From Nitzschia sp. DOCU1 (Eukaryota; Bacillariophyta; Bacillariophyceae; Bacillariales; Bacillariaceae), in contig OX595987.1 in NCBI GenBank assembly GCA_951394045.1, positions 1,178,001 through 1,242,000 on the forward strand: DNA of 64,000 nucleotides, in the 5' to 3' direction. Below the pieces are notes generated by a model that saw only the letters and a list, made by a program, of their open reading frames with translations, was not told the origin of the DNA and did not search any database. Positions 53,122 to 63,538 of the stretch are shown here, in pieces. Position 1 is the stretch's first letter. Every line of letters starts with the position of its first letter. The position numbers and the translations under genes were made by a program.

Positions 53122-53853
53122 TCAGACGCGACGGATCTCGACAAGCCTTAAACTCGCCAAGCCGAATCAACGCTCCTCCTCGGCTCGTCCAAGAGCGGGC
53201 TGGACAATGAGCCAATTGCCGCTTCTGTTATGACGAGATAACGTCCAAACATTGGACGCGTTCTGTGATGGTCTCATTGTAACAACACACGCAAACACCA
53301 AAAGGAAAGATCTCATGAGGGTTCGTCTATCGTCCGGCAGTGATGATGCCAATACAGTACAATGCAGGCGCGCGCGATTTCATCCAATCAGAAACGCATA
53401 TGCGACGAAAGCGACCTTATTGATATCTACAGGCAAACCAGCTCTACTAGAGACGGTAGAAACATTCCTAGAAATGCATGCTACAAGAGCTCTCTACTTT
53501 GGCAAGCTTACCCCAGATTAAGCCTTCTGGAGTATTTTGAGAGACCTCCTTGCTAACAGTCCTCGAACGATAAGTTTACTAGAGTCGAACCTACTTAGCT
53601 CCATCGCTACCAGGAACAGAGCGCGTCAGCTCAATTGCTCTGACGCCAATGACCTCTATACTACTAGTAGCAAGTGGCTCTATATCTAGCTAGCCGGCAT
53701 TAAAGCAAATAGCTTTAACCATGAATTGCAAAACATCGAGTCTTGGGAGCATTCGGCCCTCGGGAAGAAAATTTTCGCATGTCACAAATATATAGCTCCT
53801 CTAGAGAGCGGGACCTATTATGTTCCAGATTCTTGCCAAAGGCACCGTAAGTC
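53122..53853. other. Intergenic between PIG-C and the FRA10AC1 homologue
   Basis: About 730 bp. It holds a 7-bp perfect hairpin (GCGTCAG at 53623-53629 with CTGACGC at 53640-53646) and no supported gene. A tRNA-like B box on the minus strand near 53585 was rejected. Confidence 0.5.
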
Positions 53854-54440
53854 TCACTCATGACGCGATCGCTTTCGTGTCTTCTTTCGTCGCCGACGTA
53901 ATTTTACCTTATGCTTTTTTCGCTTCCGTCGCTCGTCGGATGACTCATCTTCTGATGAGGAAACATCGCCTTCTGATGACGAGTTTTCCGAGGATCTTCC
54001 TATTTTTTCCTCGCCACGATGGGATTTTTTCTTGCTCACTAGTGGCAAGCAAGTGGCGCACAGCCGTAACTTGACCAAAATTCCTTCTTTTGAACTCCGC
54101 CTTCTTGATATGCAAATGGAACCTCGATGGTGGTCAATTCCTTCGAATTAACACACCTCTTATTCCCACAACTACGTTCTCCCCTACCATCCAATACTTC
54201 CTGTCGAGTCCTCCACCGCAACCCAAGTTGCGCTGGACGAGAAAGATCAGCCAATGCAAATTCTTTGTAGAGGCCATCATGGTATGTTTGCACCATTCGA
54301 TCTTGCCAAGTGGACTCTTGGGCATCTTTCTTTTCTCCTGACGGCACAAATTCATAGCGTTCTTCAAGAATAGCACGGTCGGCTGCCGAGACGACATTCT
54401 TCAATGTGCTCTTGGTGGAAGACGAAGACGGTTTGGACAT
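53854..54440 (-). CDS. FRA10AC1 homologue, apparent one-base frameshift
   Basis: The N-terminal frame starts at MSKPSSSSTKSTLK (54440; upstream in-frame ATGs exist at 54509 and 54464). It runs through LSRPAQLGLRWRTRQEVLDG, SCGNKRCVN and EVPFAYQEGGVQKKEF, then goes out of frame at a run of four A on the plus strand (54077-54080). The C-terminal frame resumes VKLRLCATCLP and continues with a Ser/Glu/Lys-rich basic tail ending RKRSRHE at 53854. The human family member reads straight from this beta-sheet region into ALVKLRLCxxC, so one base appears to be missing here. The cysteines (CGNxxC and CATC) look like a zinc site. FRA10AC1 is a nuclear protein linked to spliceosomes. Whether the shift is real, a sequencing error or an allele cannot be told. 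Confidence 0.72.
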
Positions 54441-54870
54441 GATGGTACCATACTGCTGCCGTTTCATGACAAAAATGAAGAAAGAGGATCGGACCGAGAC
54501 GTGTGCCACACTATTTTCCGCGTGCTAACGCGCACGTACACCGGATGGAAGTTTCGAAGAAAAATGTAACAAGCCGAACCTGATGACCAACAAATGGAGA
54601 GTGACCACCATCAATTCAAACGGAAGAGTGCGGAACCACTGTTTGACAAGGAAGACATGATGCACGAAAAGAAAGGGTCTCCAAGAACCGATTTGTAATA
54701 GTAGTAGGAACTAGAACATTTTCTGTTAGGATAAATATTTACATGTATCATGCGAGAGCGATGCAACGCAGCTAGCTACTCATAGCCAGCACGAATTCTG
54801 CTGCAGCTGTTTCTCTACTAGCTATTCCTGGTGGTTCTAATCATTGCTATTTTGATTGAGCACAGAAAAA

Positions 54871-54974
54871 CCCGGAGGAGAGCTCCCTCTACCCACATAC
54901 GGGAGGAAGATCCGCCTAGAGACAACAATCCACTGCACTCGACGGCTTACAGTCGATTCCAATCGTCTCCCGCC
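54871..54974. repeat. 103-bp direct repeat, copy A
   Basis: It begins cccggaggagagctccctct and continues through CCCACATACGGGAG, GATCCGCCTAG and GATTCCAATC; copy B starts at 55133. The two are about 90% alike by eye, with short insertions. Confidence 0.75.
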
Positions 54975-55132
54975 AGGCGCTAGTACATAAACTATTGTAC
55001 CGGTAGCACTCAACAGGAGTTGTACAATGCATCGAACTTTTGGCTTCGTTTTTGTGCTCACACAAAAAGTTACTGAGCCCAACGCTACATCAAAGCAGTT
55101 CGATTTCGGAGGGGTAGGCCACAGCTGCTCCG

Positions 55133-55237
55133 CCCGGAGGAGAGCTCCCTCTACCCACATACGGGAGGGAGATCCGCCTAGTAGAGACAACAATCCACTT
55201 CACTCGACCGAGTACAGCCGATTCCAATCCTCCACGC
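55133..55237. repeat. 103-bp direct repeat, copy B
   Basis: The partner of the repeat at 54871, 262 bp away in the same orientation. Differences include a GTA insertion after GCCTA and single substitutions. No transposase or terminal inverted repeat was found. Confidence 0.75.
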
Positions 55238-56248
55238 ACCAGCACAGTTTACACTTAAACTCTCCGCGACGAGACACGAACGCGAGTGGAGGACGTTTTA
55301 AAACCGGAACCACAAACCGGTTGCGTTGATCAGGCTGTTTGTGTGCGAGGAGAATTGGAACCGGGGTTGAGATCACGGATCAGGATCGTTGCTCTGGAAA
55401 AAGTTGGTTTCGTTGTAGAACAATGCCAGACGCCTGCAAAAGGAGGAAAGAACAGGGGTATAAGTAGCACTGTGGGAGAGAAATATAAAATACGATTAAT
55501 GGCACAAGACGATGCGCACTTACCATGAAGACACCGAATACATGCACACAAACATCCAACCACACCACAACCGACCTGCAAAACAAAGAGAGGACTCAAC
55601 TTTCCGACAAGAGATCCGGCCAACAAAGTAGCTTCGATTGCAAGGTGAAGCCTCTGCCGTCGTGCCAACGTCTTTGTTCTCGCCAATCTTCTCCCCATTC
55701 CATTGTAGCCCTCACAAGCAAAACCTCATCCGATGACATTCCTAAGCAATCCTCTTCCATTCCCTTGGAGGCCAATTTTTATGATGGAGTCCAATCATTG
55801 GGGTTATGGATGTCTGCGTTACCATGTTCGGGACTGGAACATGCCACAGCATCCACTCATCCGCCAACTTGCTGCATCCAACGTGGGACGGGGGTTCCGG
55901 GGTCAATGGTGTATCACTGGCTTTGCCCCCAGTGCCCCAAGCCATGCCGGTTGCCCCCCTTCCCACTCCTCTTCTTTTGGCTGTTACCTCACAAATCACA
56001 TATATTTTTAGTAGCCAGGCGGGGATGTACCTATCACACAAGGGAGATGAAAGAAGACGCTTTTGGAGCCATGGTCGGTAATACTCGCAAAAGCTAAAAT
56101 AGAAAGAGGGCAATCTTGTGAAAACGAAAGAACACCAGCACGACAGCAAAGAACTCACCTCGAATCAAAGCCCCTTCGTCGACAACCGAACGATCCTTCC
56201 CGGCGTGCTACCGCCCCATGCCACGAAACCGTGGGAGGATGATACGGT

Positions 56249-56280
56249 AGCTTTTAGGGTCCCACCCACGGGGACCCCAG
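56249..56280. repeat. 32-bp direct repeat with internal palindrome, copy 1
   Basis: Starts agcttttagggtcccaccca. The stem gggtccc (56257-56263) pairs with gggaccc (56271-56277). Copy 2 at 56401 differs by one base. Confidence 0.8.
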
Positions 56281-56400
56281 GAAGGCTTGACACGACCTGG
56301 ACTGCCACCACCAGAGCAATCCACAGATCTGTTGAAAGAAAGAGAGAAGAACAAAAGACAGAACATGAGCGAGGATCGATCCCGGCGTGCTTCCGACGGA

Positions 56401-56432
56401 AGCTTTTAGGGTCCCACCCATGGGGACCCCAG
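56401..56432. repeat. 32-bp direct repeat with internal palindrome, copy 2
   Basis: The same 32 bases with T for C in the hairpin loop. The 7-bp stem is conserved. Confidence 0.8.
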
Positions 56433-57239
56433 AACGTCATCTCCGCAACTCGATGCACTGCCGACTTTCCTGCAAGACAAACAGCAGCCGGTGGCGCTGC
56501 TGTAGAACTGTCTCTTCATCATTGTCGTGAAGTTCATGGCGACGATGAAGAAAGGAGCGACGCAGATTGCTCCTTTCACAGAAAAGTGACCTCGATTGAG
56601 GGAAAAAGTGATGGATTTGTTGGGCTTTCCTCCCTCCAAGGCAAGGAGTTCCCACGATGAGGCCCCACGGTTGCCGAAAAGCCATCCACGTTCATCCATC
56701 GTGAAACACTCCGCGGTTTCGATGGTCGCCGATTGTATGTGTAACTCCATCCAAGCCCACGCTAGCTATCTTTTTCGTCGTCATCGTTGTCTCAAACATG
56801 CTGATTGCTGTGTCCCTTTTCACTATCCCACCATTGTCATTGTTCAAGCATTTTGAAGAGGCATTTTTGCATTCGCGTCATTGGTTTTCACGTGTTGGAC
56901 GCGTTTGAGCGTTGTTTCTTCGTCGCATTCATTTTTGATGACGTAGAAACACTCCTTCGCTTTTACGTGTGCGCGCAGGCCCATCTCTTGTTTTTTCAAT
57001 GACCAGATTGACTTCTTTGACCCGAGCAGTGGGCAGCGGCCAGGCGAGCTTGGCAGCAATTTTGCTTCGAGCGAATTCAGTCCATTTACAGTGTCGTAGT
57101 AATTTACAATAGAGTAAAACTTTCCTTTATTTATCAAGCACAGTTCGTATTCGTATTGTGCCAGTTTCGATAGTTGTTGTGAGAAGTCGTCAGTCCTTTG
57201 TAAAGGTAATACAAGATAGAACTATAGATGGTTATACAA

Positions 57240-60200
57240 CTAGACCGCCGCCCTCCTCTCGTTGTAAACCTTTCCTCCTACATCGTCCTTGCCGCGCCCC
57301 CGAAGGCCTCGATCGTCTTGCATCGAGCCACTTGCTCCAGCGGCCTTTGCGATGCGCACGACATCTACCGCACTAGGTTCCAGGACATGTTTGTAAATCT
57401 GGGAGCTGAGTTTCTCCCATCGACCAAACCATTCATAAAGTACCTTGACGAGGGCTTTCCAAGCTACCGGCAAAAGGCCGCCTTCTTCGGACAAGTGTTT
57501 CTCCATCCGCGAATATATTATTGCAATCTTTTCCTTCATGACTTCGCGATTGGACTCCTTATTTAGCGTACGGACGAAGGTAGCCTTGGGTACATGAACA
57601 GGTACGTCGCGATCACCAACCTCGCGTCGGATCTTGGAAATGTTCGAAAATAGGGCATGCAGACTCTTAAACTCTCGCTTGATCATCCAACCAAGGTATG
57701 CATCTGTGCTAGTCTTGCAAACGGCATTAGCTTTGGTAATTTGCTTGTGGAAAAGTGCAGCAACTTCGGGGCCGCGATTCTTGATGCTTTGCGTGAAGAA
57801 ATAACTGTTCTCCATTTGCATGACACTGGCTCCGTATTGTTGGTCAGTCGTCTCTCGTTCGGAACAAATGCGCAGACTTTCAAGAAGTGCCGTCGCCATC
57901 TTCTGAAGATAGTAGCTGACGACCTTGATGCTGGCCAAGTCTGGAGTAAAGTTTTCCTTCCGACCCTCTCTGCAGCAGAGAAGGATATGGTCAATGTAGC
58001 ACGGAAACCTTGAAAAGGCAGCGAAAATTCCTGCCCGCTTGCCGGTGATTGGGACTCCTGGATTCGATCGGATCCATTCAATCTGCTGCTCGACCCAATT
58101 GACCCATTGCTTATCGACCTTTTTCCGCAGCTCCAAAATGGTGGCGCGGACGTAGGCCAGAGAAAGAGAGTGATCTCCACCCTTCTTCTCGCGATCAATG
58201 TAGTTCTCCATGGCTTCATTGAGATGGATGGAGGCCACCAGGGAGAGCATTGGGTCACCCTTAAACGCGACATTGGGGTCCTTCTCGCCTTCATCAGCAA
58301 TGCCGCAAGTACGCTGAATGTAGTATCGGAAATATTGTGTAGAATGGTCCACACTCTTCTTCGCCGCTTCGAAATTTCTCTTCTTTTCTCGACCATCCTT
58401 GGCCTTGTTGCTGAGACCAAAGAGGGCAGCCGTAAAGTAGGCTTCTCGAGCAACAACAGGAAGGAGCTCGCTCAAGGAATACTTGATATCTTCCGCATTA
58501 ACAGTCATCTCACTTGGATTTGAGTCGAACGGAGTATAGTCTTTCAGATCCTTTGCAGCATTGTTTAGATATGCTGCATTCTTCCCGGGTAGGGCTTGAA
58601 AGTATCCTTTCATTCTTTTCTTCATCAAAATACCTTCTGCTACCATTTCAGAATATGCATCACGGATGGCGGGAAGAAGCTTCGGATTCAACAGAGCCAG
58701 GACTTCGATCAGTTTGATGTAGCCGAGAAGCGCACTCTGAAACTTCCGCTGCGTATCGCGCACTTTCTTGGCAATCATGGAATGCGTATCCTGCTTGGAT
58801 ACTTTTCCATGGTCACTAGCAGCAACGACTTCGGTTTTGAACTGTTCCATGATTGTGACAATAATTTGTGCAAGAGCAGTACAAAAGAACTCCGATGTAT
58901 GTGCCAACGCCTCCACTCTCTCACTGACGGCACGAAGGTGTAGACCACCTGCCTTCTCCGCGTGATCCGTGGCCTCTTGCAGTGCCTTTCCAGCATCGTA
59001 GATGCGATCGACACCCTCTTCGCTCTCTTCTACCTGGATATTTCCAGCTTCGTCGTATACCAGCGCCGACGCCGGATTGCCCAAAACCAACTCAAGTTCC
59101 TCGTCAATCACCAAACCCTTCAATAGGCGACGCATCTCGGAACCTAACAAGTCGTACGACTTCCACTGCTGTTCGAGTTGACGATTCTCCTCTTCAATAT
59201 CTCGGCAGTCGTCCGTGAGGGGCTTGATTGCCAGGACTCTGTCCTCCAACCAGTCTTCCATCTCACCGAGCTCCTTGTCCAAGGACTCGAGAGTGGTAAA
59301 CAAATGTGCCAAAGACAAAGCATCAACCGTATCACGGTTCGCACCGAAAATCCCCGCCTGGCCCATTGCTGAATAATGCTTTTCGTCTTCCCAAGCAATC
59401 AAACGCCTACAAGTCTCAGCCTCCAAATCTCTCATTCGCCGCTGCAAGACAAGAGAAAGGCGCTCAGCTGCGTTGGCAGCAGCACTTTCTTCGCTATTGA
59501 GTGACAAGGTCCATTCAGTAGAATTGAGAACTTCTTCGGCCTCGGCCCGTTCATCGGGGGAGTGGAAAATGGCAACCCGGGTAGCAAAATTCCCCATCAT
59601 GAGATCGTAGGCCATACCGTCACGCACGTCCCCCGTCTTCTCCTCGGCCTTTTCTTCCTCGCCTTCAATCTCAGGGCCTTCTTCTTTGTCCCGAGCAATC
59701 TCACGTTGCCGATCCAGGAGAGCGCATAACGTAGGTGAATCGCGGAGAAACGAGTTGACAGTCGCCACATATTGAAGTTCTGCTCGATCCAGATTTCGAA
59801 TGTTCAAAGGCGGGAGAAGGTTTCGGTCCTTTCCAGCGGCATCCCCAAGCGTACTTCGTTCGACAACCGACACGCAAAGCATGGCATGCACCTGTAGCAA
59901 CGACCAAATGAAGCGCTCCTTGCTCATTCCAGCTTCGACGGCTTTATCTTCATCATCTTCACTAAAGTCAAAACGAATAGTATCGCCATTTTGAAATGCC
60001 AATTGAACTTCCGTCGCCGTTACATCTTGGACGGTCGTCAGCTGATCAAGCTCTACAAGCTTTCGTATATCAGGGTTGGTACCATCACTGTTGAGCGTCA
60101 TGCAGACTAGGGCAGGAAACGAAGAAACCTCCACAATATCCGAATCGCCTTCCCTGGCGTTGTCGATATCTCGCATTTCATCATTCTCTCCGTCGGCGCC

Positions 60201-61293
60201 CTTGTCACCGAGAGAAATATCATCCTTCTCCTCTTCCATGCCAAGCTCTTCTTCGCCTGGAGAAAACATCTTGTCATAGCCAGCGTCGGCATTGTCTTGC
60301 ACGTGCGAGATTTTCTTTTCCCCTGGCTTGTTGGATGACCACAATGGTCGATTGGTGGAACGGGCTAAAATGACATAATGCACCTTATTGCGTCCTTTGG
60401 TGCCTTTTCCAAACAGACCCAACGATCGTTTGTGCTTGGCATAGGTAGCCGGGTTCTCGAGACAGGTGACCGAAATGTGATCTGTTCCTGTCATTTCAAA
60501 GGATTTGCATTTGAAACACAAGAGCGTCTCTTGCTGCATCGTTTCCGGGTATTCTTCAAATGCCGTTCCTCCGATGGATCGAGCATCCACTCGTAGTGGC
60601 GGCAAAACAACCTTGGCTACAAACTTGGATACTTCTTCCGAATTGCGTGGATCATTGAGCTTTTGTATCTTGGGCGCCGATGACCGGTCTTCCATACCCG
60701 CTACTACATTAAACTCATCTTCCTCCGTATGCGTCTTTCGCAGAATACGATTCAATCGATGCGTACCGGCCGAGGACAAAATGTTGTTTGCCTTGATGAC
60801 ATCTTCCTCGTCCATGGGCACCAGACCCAATACTTCGTGCTCGTAGACAATTTCTTCAAAGACTTCATCGTCGTCAATGCCCAGCGCACTCTTGTCCTTG
60901 TTCTTGGCCATTTTGATAACCTTGTTGATACCCGTGACCTTTCCGGTCAATTTGAGACCGGTGGTGCCGACTGTGAGACCTAAATCGACACCTTTTCCAG
61001 CGAATTTGGCCGTGTTGGTGACACCCTTTTGAGCGAACTTGGCCGTAGAAGTTACACCTTTTGTGGTGAGCTTTGCTCCTTTGGTGGCGACCTTTGTGGT
61101 TTGTGTGATACCTGCAGGCAACGACGGGGCGGTCTGTCAGCAATTTCTCGTTGCAACAAACAGCCTGGCATTGTCCTTCCAATGTATCATACGACTCACC
61201 TTTCACGGCTCCTTTACCCACTTTCGTCACACCCTTCGTCACACCTTTTGTGGCGCCCTTGACGACGCCTTTTCCGACCTTTGCGATATCCAT
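57240..61293 (-). CDS. SEC3: Exocyst subunit Sec3/EXOC1-like with 11-mer repeat N-terminus
   Basis: Two exons: 61293-61200 and 61111-57240, giving 1321 residues with an 88-nt intron. The exocyst tethers secretory vesicles to the plasma membrane; Sec3 marks the site and binds phosphoinositides. The C-terminal two thirds match the Sec3 family: a coiled coil (LFTTLESLDKELGEMEDWLE, DIEEENRQLEQQWKSYDLL) and a long helical bundle. The first 90 residues are a run of amphipathic repeats rich in K, G, V, T, with an exact 11-residue period in TKGVTSTAKFA / QKGVTNTAKFA / GKGVDLGLTVG; this looks like the membrane-binding helices of synuclein or perilipin. An acidic loop follows (EEEKDDISLGDKGAD). The intron joins the two halves of this repeat run. 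The family call rests on the coiled coil and length. Confidence 0.75.
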
Positions 61294-61986
61294 GGTGGAC
61301 GATTTATTCTGCTGCCGCTGGCAGTACTAATGACAAAGAAACTGGCGGTCACACGCTGTTGAGACCCGGCACTTATCGATTCAGGACTTGCAGAAAATCC
61401 AAAAGAAAGCAATGCCGGCCCGCAAACTCCAAAGCCTACAGTAGTACTTTCCGGGAGACCCTGCTGCTCTGAGACTTTGGTAGCAGCAATACAGAGGTCG
61501 ATATCCTACTAGCTTGTCGATCCTCTACTAAGAATGGCACCTGAAAAAGGATATCGCGGCCGGTGTTTTGCCATCGTCGTCCCTTTGCTCTCGGCGGCTT
61601 TGGCTCCTCCCGCCGCCGGACAGATTGACATGCTGAAACGGACCACATTTGCTCGCGGCTGTAGGTAGGCTTACTCGTTCTCCACCCATCATAACAGTGC
61701 GCGCCGGCTCGATGGATGACGTCCATCAGCAAGCAAGCCATGGCTCCAAAATGCACCGATCGAGCCGTTGAAAATTCGACTTTGATGACTAAAAAGATTC
61801 GTGCGGTCGGATGCGTCGTGGATAGTAGCGAGAAATGCCGCCGAGAGCATCAGAAAGATCCTCTTGCCGTTGCTATTCTTGTCGATTGTTTACATTTGTT
61901 GCGTTTCTCTTGCATCGAACGAACACTTCTCTCTTCTACTGTCTTTCCATATGCTATATCGTACAATTGCACGGTTGTCCCATACC
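61294..61986. other. Divergent promoter between Sec3 and ornithine cyclodeaminase
   Basis: About 690 bp. The frame of the next gene is open upstream to 61801 and would add a hydrophobic segment; see that gene. Otherwise nothing is recognised. Confidence 0.45.
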
Positions 61987-63042
61987 ATGTTTTTCCTGGG
62001 TGAACGCGACGTACATCGGGCACTGGGATTGCAAGAATGTATGGACATTAATCGACAAGCCCTCATGGCGATTACCGACAAGACTGCATTTGTTCCGACC
62101 CGACTTGGAATGCCATATCCTGATAATCCTAATCTACCATTGTCGGCCAAGACAGAAGGAGCCGCGCAAGATTGGCAACTGATCAAACCAGCAGCATACT
62201 ATGGCCAAGACAATGATATTGCCATGGGAATGAAAGTGGTAGGCGTGCGGGCAGCCAATCCGTCCAAAGGCCTGCCCTTGGTACCCGCTACAATATTTTT
62301 ATTCCATGCTGAAACTGGCATGGTAGAAGCGACCATTGCAGCAACCTACGTGACCGTCGCGCGGACCTCGGCAGGTCCAGCCTTGGCCGTGCAAGCCTTT
62401 CAACCAAATGTCCAACACTTGGTGTTGTTTGGAGCGGGGGCCCAAGCAGAATGCCATGTGGAAATGATGCAAGTGGCATTGAAGCGCGTCATTCCCAAAA
62501 TAACAATTATCAATCGAACAAGAGAACGAGCAGAAACGTTGCGAGAGAAACTATTATTACAGGCTTCCAATTCCGAGCAGCAGCATCAAGAAATCGAGGT
62601 GCTGTTACTTTCAGATGACGCTGGGATAGCAGCGGCATTATCCACAGCGGATGTCGTGTCGACTACAACAAATTCTATAACACCCTTGTGGAAAGACGGC
62701 AGTATTCTAAAAACGGGTTGTCTCATTACCGGCATTGGATCTTACACTCCCGACATGGCGGAAATTCCCGCTTCGGCAGTCAATCGATGTCATGTTGTGA
62801 TTGACACTCCTGAAGCCATGCAAGTGGGTGACTTGAAGCATTTGGGAGGAAGTTTGGAAGCGACCAAACATCCAGTCACTTTGGCGGGTGACGCTTGGAG
62901 AGATCCTTCTGCGATTGGCAAGAATACCGATTGCATCTTTTACAAGGCAGTTGGCACGGCGATCCAAGATGTGCTGACAGCTAGGAGCGTTATGGAGCGA
63001 GCCAAGCAATTAGGTATTGGGCAAGAAATAGACATGGACTAG
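61987..63042 (+). CDS. Ornithine cyclodeaminase / mu-crystallin family
   Basis: A single exon of 351 residues from the ATG at 61987, a normal family length. It shows the NAD(P)-binding GAGAQAECHVEM, preceded by GMKVVGV and AATYVTVARTSAGPALAV, and then INRTRERAETL, ADVVSTTTNS, GIGSYTPDMAEIP and GDAWRDP..GKNTDCIFYKAVGTAIQD. Ornithine cyclodeaminase converts ornithine to proline and ammonia; relatives include ketimine reductases, so the substrate is not certain. Diatoms have an ornithine-urea cycle with such an enzyme. The frame is open 62 codons further up to 61801 and contains a signal-like stretch (KILLPLLFLSIVYICCVSLA), so a targeted longer form is possible. Confidence 0.9.
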   Translation: MFFLGERDVHRALGLQECMDINRQALMAITDKTAFVPTRLGMPYPDNPNLPLSAKTEGAAQDWQLIKPAAYYGQDNDIAMGMKVVGVRAANPSKGLPLVPATIFLFHAETGMVEATIAATYVTVARTSAGPALAVQAFQPNVQHLVLFGAGAQAECHVEMMQVALKRVIPKITIINRTRERAETLREKLLLQASNSEQQHQEIEVLLLSDDAGIAAALSTADVVSTTTNSITPLWKDGSILKTGCLITGIGSYTPDMAEIPASAVNRCHVVIDTPEAMQVGDLKHLGGSLEATKHPVTLAGDAWRDPSAIGKNTDCIFYKAVGTAIQDVLTARSVMERAKQLGIGQEIDMD

Positions 63043-63538
63043 CTATAGCAGGAGGTGCACCACCATTATAGCTAGGACCTTTGGTTTTCCGCATCGCATG
63101 CAGGATCTTCATTCTACTACGCTTCGCAGCGGCACGCCGAGAGGGAGGAATGAGGAACATTGCAGACAGCGTGACGCATCGATCGCTCTAGAAAATATGT
63201 TGTGCAAGTACTCCATGATAGAGAGTAAAGGGATGGAATGCAACAACGAGACGGAAACCAACTAAGGTGTAACGAAAACTCTCTTATCATGGTCGTCTTA
63301 GTCAAATAGTGTCCATCCTGCGTCCGATTTTTGAATCAGTGGAAACCCGTGCGTGTCCATCACGAAAAATATGGTGTGCCAGCCATTTTGGTGGTGTGTT
63401 GATTACTTTCTGTATCGCACGCTTCTCCATAAAAACATTACCTTCCGGCACACTAACAACTCTGCATTTTATGTACTGAAACTTTTGTGAAGGTTTTGTA
63501 AAGAAGCCCCGTCGAAATCGTAGGAACGCTGCTTCATC
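63043..63538. other. Intergenic before the MRG-domain gene
   Basis: About 500 bp with no supported frame. Confidence 0.5.

Larger units (their letters stand above)
54510..57239 (-). other. Unassigned repeat-rich stretch, possible minus-strand spliced gene
   Basis: About 2.7 kb without a recognised gene. On the minus strand several clean introns can be drawn: 55523-55434 (90 nt, gtaagt..ttttgcag), 56158-56094 (65 nt, gtgagt..ttttag), and acceptor-like tracts ahead of 56330 and 56470. The peptides between them are hydrophobic, for example DLWIALVVAVQVVSSLPGVP and VGCGVVGCLCACIRCLHG. No family is recognised, and the exons cannot be chained with confidence. It could equally be a decayed gene or non-coding transcript. 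Confidence 0.3.

Noticed and set aside
53570..53610. tRNA-like B box GGTTCGACTC on the minus strand
   Set aside because: The bases either side do not form a T-stem, and no matching A box or acceptor stem was found.
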